A DNA stretch of 64,000 nucleotides from IMG/VR virus record IMGVR_UViG_3300027974_001778, positions 1 through 64,000 of that record; one strand, written 5' to 3'. This DNA is from a virus. The notes beneath the pieces were generated by a model. It made no database searches and was not told where the DNA came from. It saw nothing but the letters and a program-made list of their open reading frames with translations. Position 1 is the first letter of the stretch; every line of letters starts with the position of its first letter. A program made the position numbers and the translations under genes. Shown piece by piece: positions 1-8,000 of the stretch.

Positions 1-62
1 AAATGCGTGATTGGTAATATTTTGTTACATTTGAAACATTTTTTTTCTGTAATTTCCTCCAT
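1..62 (-). CDS. N-terminus of a small Cys-pair (zinc-knuckle type) protein, cut by the window edge
   Basis: ATG at 62-60 opens a frame with no stop through the left edge (20 full codons). The readable start is MEEITEKKCFKCNKILPITH. A CxxC pair followed by a hydrophobic stretch is the usual beginning of small phage zinc-binding proteins, including HNH and endonuclease VII-like nucleases, but too little is visible to choose. It is preceded by a TATTTATA motif 19 nt upstream and by half of an 11-bp inverted repeat that ends next to the start codon. Existence of the gene is likely; its function is unknown. Confidence 0.55.
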   Translation of the reverse strand, partial: MEEITEKKCFKCNKILPITH

Positions 63-101
63 AATCTTTCTAGTATTTAATTATAAATATCTAGAAAGAT
101 T
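63..101. promoter_or_regulatory. 11-bp inverted repeat flanking a promoter-like motif
   Basis: AATCTTTCTAG (63-73) and CTAGAAAGATT (91-101) are perfect inverted copies separated by 17 nt that contain the TATTTATA motif of the leftmost minus-strand gene. The downstream arm touches that gene's ATG. No T-run follows on the minus strand, so this is unlikely to be a terminator for the gp32 gene. A dimeric operator or a 5' UTR hairpin masking the start are the two obvious readings. Confidence 0.5.
82..89 (-). promoter_or_regulatory. TATTTATA late-promoter candidate
   Basis: Minus-strand TATTTATA, 19 nt upstream of the ATG at 62. It lies inside the spacer of the 63-101 inverted repeat, so a protein bound to the repeat would cover it. 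Confidence 0.5.
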
Positions 102-121
102 AGAAAGGTATTTTTACCATT

Positions 122-982
122 TTAAAATGGGAGGTCTGAATCTGGTTCGTCATCCGATTGTGGGTCTAAAGTTACAGCTGGTGTAGATTTAGAAGTTCCA
201 CCACCAAAAGACTCGGTAGCTACTGAATTACTTTCGTAAACATATCCACCTTTTTCAGTGTCCCATTTTGGAGTCTCTCCGCGAGCAATCGCCTCAAGGT
301 AGTCAATAGGTTTTTTAGAATAAACGTCTAACCAAGTTAACTCATTATTAATCCATGCACTTGCCTGTGCTGGGTCTGTATGAACAGGAGCTGGGTCGTC
401 GTACATAACTGTAGATACTGTTGTATACTCCTTACCTTTTGGAGTTTTAGCTTTAGATAACTCAATAACCAAATCACGACCTTTTTCAGCATCAGTGATG
501 TCACCTTTGTTTCTCCAAATTGGAATGATTTTATCTAAGATACCATCATTCTTGTAATTGTGTTTGAATCTCCAAAATTTTGGACCGTCTTCTTCATGGT
601 CTCTGTCGATAACCTTAACGATATAAAATTTACGAGAACGGTATTGAGCCGCTAACAATTTGTCAGACTCTTTACCTGTTGCAATTAACTCTTCGTAAAC
701 CTCGTTTAAAGGTGAACGTTCGTTATCGTTCTTACCTGGGTCGTAGAACTTTTGCCATTGTCCACCTACTTGGATTTCGTGGTACCATGCTTCTTTGAAT
801 GGTGAAGAACCATCTGTGGTAGGAAGAATTCTTACTCTTCTCTGACCTGACTTCTCTTTATCCCCAAGGATTAAAGCGAAATACCTTTTCATTCTTTCGT
901 CTTGCGACATTTTACTTTGGGCCCCGCCCGATGCGCTTTGCGTTTTTTCGTACTGTGCCAATACGGCGTCTAATGAACTCAT
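122..982 (-). CDS. gp32: Single-stranded DNA-binding protein, T4 gp32-like
   Basis: Coats single-stranded DNA in replication and recombination. The 286-residue product has a central OB-type core with FYIVKVIDRDHEEDGPKFW and a nearby FKHNYKNDG stretch typical of T4-like gp32, and an acidic C-terminal tail ending SDDEPDSDLPF, which in this family recruits partner proteins. There are no cysteines, so the zinc site of T4 gp32 is missing. The open frame extends upstream to a TTG at 1018, but that lies inside the -10 box of a consensus promoter, so ATG 982 is the supported start. It sits alone downstream of a terminator and has its own sigma70-like promoter, in keeping with early expression. Confidence 0.85.
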   Translation of the reverse strand: MSSLDAVLAQYEKTQSASGGAQSKMSQDERMKRYFALILGDKEKSGQRRVRILPTTDGSSPFKEAWYHEIQVGGQWQKFYDPGKNDNERSPLNEVYEELIATGKESDKLLAAQYRSRKFYIVKVIDRDHEEDGPKFWRFKHNYKNDGILDKIIPIWRNKGDITDAEKGRDLVIELSKAKTPKGKEYTTVSTVMYDDPAPVHTDPAQASAWINNELTWLDVYSKKPIDYLEAIARGETPKWDTEKGGYVYESNSVATESFGGGTSKSTPAVTLDPQSDDEPDSDLPF

Positions 983-1017
983 GTTTTTAAGTTTTAAATT
1001 ATTAAATGTGTTATACA

Positions 1018-1046
1018 ATTATAGGTGAGTCTATGCGTTTTGTCAA
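1018..1046 (-). promoter_or_regulatory. Consensus sigma70-type promoter for the gp32 gene
   Basis: On the minus strand TTGACA (1046-1041) and TATAAT (1023-1018) are separated by exactly 17 nt. Both hexamers match the consensus fully. The expected start of transcription is near 1011, giving a leader of roughly 30 nt before ATG 982. No TATTTAT motif is present here. Confidence 0.75.
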
Positions 1047-1050
1047 ATAA

Positions 1051-1073
1051 AAAAGGTGTCTTTCGACACCTTT
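1051..1073 (-). terminator. Rho-independent terminator of the hub operon
   Basis: The minus strand reads AAAGGTGTC-GAAA-GACACCTTT followed by TTTATTTG: a 9-bp perfect stem, a GNRA-type GAAA loop and a T-run. It starts just after the stop codon of the 234-residue gene (1077) and lies upstream of the gp32 promoter, so it insulates gp32 from the late tail operon. Confidence 0.85.
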
Positions 1074-1076
1074 AAA

Positions 1077-1781
1077 TTATTTAAATGAAGTTTTGTACGT
1101 GTCCGTTTCGGCAGCTCCTCCAGGTTGAAATGAATTTTTAATGTCAGATACGTTAATGTCTTTTACTTCGTCTGCAGTTAAAATATAATCATTTTTTCCC
1201 GTCTTTTCCATCTCTTCTGATTTATCATCAAAAAATTGTGAAAGTTTTTGGTTGAATGGATATGAATCGTAAGTTCTTAACTCTAATTTTTCTTGTGGAG
1301 TTTTTTCTCTGTATTTTTCAATCTTAGCTTCAAGTGAATTTAACTTATTCATGATGTTATCCATCTCTCCAAGTCTTGATTGTAAATCATTTAATTGTCC
1401 AAATAGATTGTTAAAATATTCTTCTTGTTTTGTTTCAATACTTTTTTGTGAGTCTACTAATTCTGTAATATCAAGTTCTTCAGATTCACCTTCACCTTTA
1501 TCTGTTTTTTCTTCAGACTCTCCATCGTCGTTAAGTTTCTCAACGTCGGGGTCGTTTTCAACATCTATAGGTTCTCCACCTGCTGGTGCTGGCGCTGGGG
1601 GTGGTACCGCTCCTGCTTCCGCTGGAGGTGGTGGAGCTCCCGCTCCTACGTCTCCTGGTAATGGTGCCAATGCCCCTAAATCTTGTTCAGGTGCTGCAAC
1701 GTCAGCCGCTTGTTCCATGATATATTGATTGATACTTTTGTATCTATCAATCTCACTTAATATTTTTTTATCTAAACTCAT
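1077..1781 (-). CDS. Unknown Pro/Ala-rich and coiled-coil protein
   Basis: Not recognised. The 234 residues fall in three parts: a short helix (1-25), a low-complexity Ala/Pro/Gly segment (about 27-70) running into an acidic Glu/Asp stretch (72-105), and a heptad-like helical region (about 108-165) with repeated Leu/Ile spacing. It is the last gene of the tail operon: ATG 1781 lies 5 nt after the stop of the 74-residue gene and its own stop abuts a strong terminator. The position suggests a virion or assembly protein, for example a flexible linker or core component, but nothing in the sequence proves it. Confidence 0.75.
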   Translation of the reverse strand: MSLDKKILSEIDRYKSINQYIMEQAADVAAPEQDLGALAPLPGDVGAGAPPPPAEAGAVPPPAPAPAGGEPIDVENDPDVEKLNDDGESEEKTDKGEGESEELDITELVDSQKSIETKQEEYFNNLFGQLNDLQSRLGEMDNIMNKLNSLEAKIEKYREKTPQEKLELRTYDSYPFNQKLSQFFDDKSEEMEKTGKNDYILTADEVKDINVSDIKNSFQPGGAAETDTYKTSFK

Positions 1782-1786
1782 TTGTT

Positions 1787-2011
1787 TTATCCGTTTAATA
1801 GTTGTTTAATTCCTCTTGATGTTTCTACTCTAACTTTTCTGTTAGCGTTAACTTGATGACCTGCTCTTTCGATAAGTCCATCTCTTTCTCTAACGGTGTA
1901 ACAATCCCCTGTGTCTAAGTCACATACTTGTTTTGTTCCGTCTCCGTTATCTTCTTCAGAATATCTTGTAGATTTTCCTAAGTAGTTGTCTAATGCTGTT
2001 TTTATGTTCAT
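1787..2011 (-). CDS. Unknown small protein, 74 residues
   Basis: Not recognised. A charged protein with two cysteines seven apart (CDLDTGDC, residues 30-37) and no membrane segment or signal peptide. It has its own TATTTATA motif 13 nt upstream of the ATG and is followed after 5 nt by the Pro/Ala-rich gene. Given the late-type motif and the hub gene immediately upstream, a late minor virion or assembly role is plausible. Start and frame look secure because the reading frame fills the gap between its neighbours. Confidence 0.65.
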   Translation of the reverse strand: MNIKTALDNYLGKSTRYSEEDNGDGTKQVCDLDTGDCYTVRERDGLIERAGHQVNANRKVRVETSRGIKQLLNG

Positions 2012-2024
2012 AAGAATCTTTTTA

Positions 2025-2032
2025 TATAAATA
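2025..2032 (-). promoter_or_regulatory. TATTTATA late-promoter candidate
   Basis: Minus-strand TATTTATA 13 nt before ATG 2011, in the 31-nt gap after the hub gene; an internal promoter for the last two genes of the operon. Confidence 0.55.
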
Positions 2033-2042
2033 TGTTGTTATG

Positions 2043-5000
2043 CTATAAAGTGAATGGTGGACTCAATACTGTTTGCACCAAGACTTCTCCGCCTATCGGT
2101 GATGTATACCCATATGGTAGATAGTTTATTTTTAAATTAAAAGTACCTTTTGAATTTACAGTATAAACATAGGTATATTTGTAGTCAATTCCTTGTGTTT
2201 TAGAAGCAGATAGTACAGGGTACCCATCTAAATCTACAATTATGTTATCACCATAATCAGCATCTTTAAACTCAGGAGCATTAAATTTATATGTTATATA
2301 ACCTCCCGCAAGTTTTTTAATATTAAAGTATTCAGTACCATTTCCTTGTATTACATCACTTTCTCCAACCAATGTAATTGACAATGGTTTTTCAGGATAC
2401 GTTAGTTTCTTTGTTGTTACATTATTTCCTGAACGAGTAAAATTGAAATTGAATGCTTGTTCAACTGGTTTTGGGTATTTAACTTTATCTGCGGCTATTG
2501 CATTAACAACAAATTGTATTGTAACTATTTGACCGTCCTTAATTGGTAACGTTTTAAATGGTTCAATAGGCTTATTAATAATAATATCCGCAACTTCACT
2601 ATATGTTATATTAAACACATTATTAATAACATTATTACTAAGGATTGTTTTTGCTTCTCTATTTAATTTTTTGGTTTTGGTATTGTTTGTTATAACTTCA
2701 TCAAACACAGATATATTCATATTAACATCACTTTTTATAGTCCATGTACCTGCATTAGGATTAACATTAACTGTTAATTTATTTGTTATTTCTCCATTAA
2801 AAATATCTTCTGTTGTAGATAATAATGTCAAAGGTCCAGTAGTTTGTGGATTTGTATTAATTGACTCCACATTTGCCAATTGCGTTGTTGTATTTGCTGC
2901 CGTTGGATTGGTAGCATCTCCTGGTGATAATGAACTAACCCCATTCAACGCAGGATTATAGTTAAACAATACATTCCCTGTAAACGTTCCATGGTCAGTT
3001 TTAATTTCAATTTTACCTGAAGCAGCAACAGTTCCTGTGGCAATCTGAGGTACAACAAATCTTAATGTTTCATCATTATAAATTGTTACATCTTTAAATG
3101 GAACAACTTTATTCATAAGTTTAACTTCTTTAGTTGTTGATAAGAATCTACCATTAACTTGTACAATAGTTCCTGTATATCCCTGTAATGGGGCGAACGA
3201 TGTAAACACTGGCGGCGGACATAAAATTGTTGAGTTTGCCATGCTTGAAACTTTGTCAATCATTTTTAATTGCTCACTAATACTTGCAGACTCAGCAGGT
3301 GTTTTAGCGTTTTTAATGTCGGCTTTAAGTTCTGTTTTCTTAATTGCCGATTTTAAATCTTTAGACGCATCTAAACTCGATAACCCAACATTAACTGCGG
3401 ATGATAAAGCTTTATATAATGTATCTGTTGTTTCTTTAAATTGAGTAATATTTGCATCATAATACTCAGAACTAACATTAGAACCTGGCCAATCACAAAT
3501 ATAATATTTCGCCAATCCTCCTGATAAAATTCTTGGAATATTTGGTTCAATTCTTGCACCCATAAATCTAACATATGAATCAAGAGTGTCAAAATGTGTC
3601 ACAGGGTGTGATATGTTTGTTGACGGATTACTCTTAGACTTAACACAACTATATGTTGTTGATAATTGAGTCGTTTGAGACCCCCAATCAACATCTAAAG
3701 AAATCATACCTAAGTTATTATTCCATCCGTTAAACAATCCAATTTTACTACTTGAGGTTTGTTGGAAAGTTTTAAGATACGACATACAATATATGATAGT
3801 TTGAAGACTAACATTATTTGGAAATAATCTTGTTAAAGTATCCGCTAATTCTTTTTCATTTTTATTTGTTAAATCTCCTTTCACTGAAACGTACTTACCA
3901 GGACTATTAACAGGATTGTACACTTTAAGAACATTACCCTCACAAGAATTTGTTGTATCTAAAGTATTATCTGCTTTTTGAGAAATTTGTTGTGCCTTAA
4001 CCGCGTTAGTTGTTCCAGATACTGTTACACTATCTTTATTGATTTTAAGAAGTTCTTCTAACTTAGTAATAAGGTTTTGATTAATACTCTGTAAGAAAGT
4101 ATCAATTGCTGGCAAATCATAAATACCCTGTCTAATTCCTGTAAATGTTGTTTGAAAATTACCAGGTTGTATTGTATGTTGCACATCTTGAATCATGTAC
4201 GGTCCATTAAACATTGGAACGTGTCTTAAGTTAAAATACATCGTTGGTTGTAACAAGGCATTACCTAAACAAACAACACTACATTTATAACTTCTTTGTT
4301 TATAAAGATTATATAAACTTACGTTTTGTGTTGCGGTTTGTCTACCTGACGATTGGTCAACCATATTCAATTGAGTATTAATTGATTCTGATGTTGCAGT
4401 ACCATTGTCTTGACTAACGCTAAACGAATAGAATATATTTTGATTTCTAATACCAATATCTACGTTAAACCCAACACATTTATTTGATACCGCCCAATCT
4501 TTTTTACCTTTATAATCTTCAATTAATGGATTTTCAGAAGCTCTCCTCATTTCAAATGCATCATCTCTAAATTTAAAGTTACCTTTAGGTAGGTCTAAAT
4601 ATTGCGAAGGTTTACCCGCATAAAAACAAACCATTTTTGGTCCTGATTTTCTATAATCAACATCCAAATATGTTCCCCACATACTATTAGCAAAATCTAA
4701 TGAACCCTCAGCCTTTGGAATTGTGGTTCCATCAACATCTTGTACGTTGTAAAAATTAACGTATGCTGGTAAATTCATAATATTAAAGTTATTCTTAATA
4801 AGAATACCACTAATAAACGTATAAACACTCATGGCTTGGTTAAGAGAATATTCTCCATTACCTTTACCTCCTCCAAACATATACTTCAAATCAAAAATAT
4901 CTAATAAGATAGTGTCACCAATATTTCTTGATGCTCTATCTAAGAACATAATATCCTCAAATAATGTTTTAGTTTTAAAATCACCACCAGCAATCCATTT

Positions 5001-8000
5001 GTCATTTAATGCTTTAAACACTTCGTAGTTCTCAACTTTACTTTGTTCTCCACTAATAACACTTTGTACTGTACTCGAAGGAATTTGTTGTTGATTTGGT
5101 AAAGCTACCCTAACACCTGACAATACACCATTTAAGAAATTATTTTGTAAATCCGTTTCTAAACCAAGATATTGAGTAATATTATTTTTAAATTGTGCCA
5201 CAGTCATTGTTGGACTCTTTAACCTTTGAGTTGCATACATTTTAATTATTGGCGTCAATAACACAACATTCTGTTCGTTGAACTCAATATTATTATCAAT
5301 AAAGAAATCAGTAATATACGAACCGTTATTTGTATAGGTAACTCCATTAATTGTTGAGAACCCAACATTGGTTTCAAGTGCGTTCCACGCTTTGGGGTTT
5401 AATAATTTAGATTGGGTTAGTGTTAACGTTCCTCCATTAATTGGTAAAGTGCCTTTAACGTAAGGGTTAAAAGTTATCGGGTCAGTAACTAATTGTTGTC
5501 CATTATATGAAAGATAGGAATTAAAAATTCTGTAATCATAATTAGATGGATTACCATATCTAAAAATAATATCGTATTCCATAAACGCTCTAATTCCATT
5601 TTGAAATACGTCATATTGTGAATTAATTGTTTTATTAAAATAATCGTCTTCTTTTTGTTCCGTACCTTGAGCGGGTACCGTCATTAATGTTTTAAATAAC
5701 GATTGGAAGTTTCTGTAATTGGCATTTAGATTAACAGGACTTTGTCCAAAAGTTACTGTTTGGGCACTAACATCCGTATTGCTCATTGACTTTGAGAAAT
5801 TTAAAAACTCTTGTTCAAATGTGTCCAAAATTCTTTTTTCAAAAACGGAAAATACTTCTTCAATTTTTGAATATGAATTTGTGTTTAAAAAATGAATAGG
5901 TGTTTGTGGATTCTTAGTATCAATAAAATTAAGATATGAATCAGGACTTGGGAATGCTATTTGATTATTGTCATAATATCCAAAGTTTGGCGCGGGCCAT
6001 AAACACCTAACAGAACCGTTATAAACACTACTATTTGATGTTAAGTTTATTTTGGTAGTTGGGGAAGTTGTGTCATTTGTCAAACAAGCTCCTGCGGTTT
6101 GATTAAATGAAGTTCCAAAAGATGGAACAACAAAATACTGTATTCCTTTCGTATTATCTTTAGGATTACAGTTAATACCTATTTCGGGTGTTTTATTTGG
6201 AATCATTACCGACCAAGTTATTAGTCTTAAATTTTTTGTTCCTTGGGTTGCGGTATTAATATTTGAAGTTAGAAAATTATACATCTTCAATCCATTGTTA
6301 ACACTTTCTTGAATTTCTGAGTCAGTATATCCTTCATACAAATTATATCCATTATAAAATAAGTTGAAGTCGTTAATTAATTTAGGATAAAACCCTATTT
6401 GCATATTAACGTTGTCTGTAGTTTCACTTTGTAACACTACAGGTCTATCAACTCCTTCGTATTTAAATGTATAAGGTTTTGTTGTGGTATTAGTTATTGG
6501 GTCATAGTTTATAGTATAGTCAAAGTTTTTCCAAACATCTGTTAAGATATCAACTCCAGTGTCTTTGTATTTTTTATATCTATGCCAAACGGAACCATAC
6601 TTTATCATCCAAGCATATGGTATTTTATGTATTGCACCAAATTTTTTAAAACAAGATGCAATGTAATCTAAGTCAGTTGTTACATTACCGTCAGTTGTTG
6701 TCTTATATTTTTCTCTTAAACTCGCTAATGGTAATGAATTAAGGAAAAGATATGCCGCTTGTACATAAGGGTATGGGTCATTAATTTTAGAATTGGCAAC
6801 TCCATTTTGAATTGCATTAACAAAGTACGGAGTATTCAACATTGATGTTGTAGTTCTTGGTCCTAAAAACCCTGTTGGTGTTGTATAGTCACAATATCCC
6901 TCAGTAGCAATAAAATTATTAGGAGTTCTTGTTGTATAAAATGCGGATAACCCTGGTATTGCACCTGAATAAACTCCTGAAACTATAGCAGATAAAGTTG
7001 GATTTTGAATTAACAAATAAGAAAAATTAGTTACGGGTCGATTTGTTTTGTAATTATTAACATCTTCAAAATTTGCAATAATCTTTCTTGGTTCAAAAAT
7101 TTTCAATGTTTTTTTAGTATCATAAACTTGATTACCCGCAGATGTTGAACTTTGATTTAAGTTATTTAAACACCATGATGGGTCAGTAAATGGTAAAGTA
7201 TCAACAACCATAGGTTCATTAGATGCGTTCGCAATTAGTTTTGCAAGAGCTTCCGATTTGGTACTAAGTTGTGGTATTTTACCTAAATCATTAATACTCA
7301 ATACACTAAAAGAATTATTAGTGATAGATTTAATATACGGTGTTACAAAGAAATCTCTAATATGGTCTTGATATGCTCTACCTGTACCCATATTTGATAT
7401 GGTACTTAAAAATTGTTCGTAGTTAGATGCATTTAATCCGTAGTTTTTTAATTTAAAAGTAATATATGGTGAACTCACTCCTAAACTTGTTGTAATATTA
7501 CTAACCTCAGTTTCAATATTAAGTTTAAGTAAGTCATTAATTTGACCTAAGTTAGCCCTAACTAACCCTGAATAGTGTGAAGTTAAAAATTGTCTCTCCC
7601 ATATTTCGTAATAAAATTTAATCTCTTCTTTATTCTCATAGGCAATTCCTAATGATGGAAATTCAATTGGATTAATATTAATAATATTTGTATCTCTTTG
7701 ATTAGCTAATGGAGGCGCAGAACTAGGGTTTTGAAACTTCATTGTTAGTCCTTTCATATACTCTTCCACAAATTGTACCTCAGGCCATTTAGCGTAATTA
7801 CCTCCTTGTGTTCTATCAATAACTGTTGGGTCTGCGATATATTTTAGTTGGAATCTACCTTTTTTGTCTTCAGGTGTTTCAACAAAAAATTGTGGCCAAG
7901 GATAAACAGGAATTTGAGCATTCTCAGCTGCGGTATTACCCAATAAAGAACCTTGTGTTTGTTTTACATATCCTCTTGTTTCAGAACTTGGAGCTGAAGC

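Noticed and set aside
986-1018. Upstream TTG extension of the gp32 gene
   Set aside because: The TTG lies within the -10 box of a perfect promoter, so it would not be transcribed; ATG 982 is used instead.
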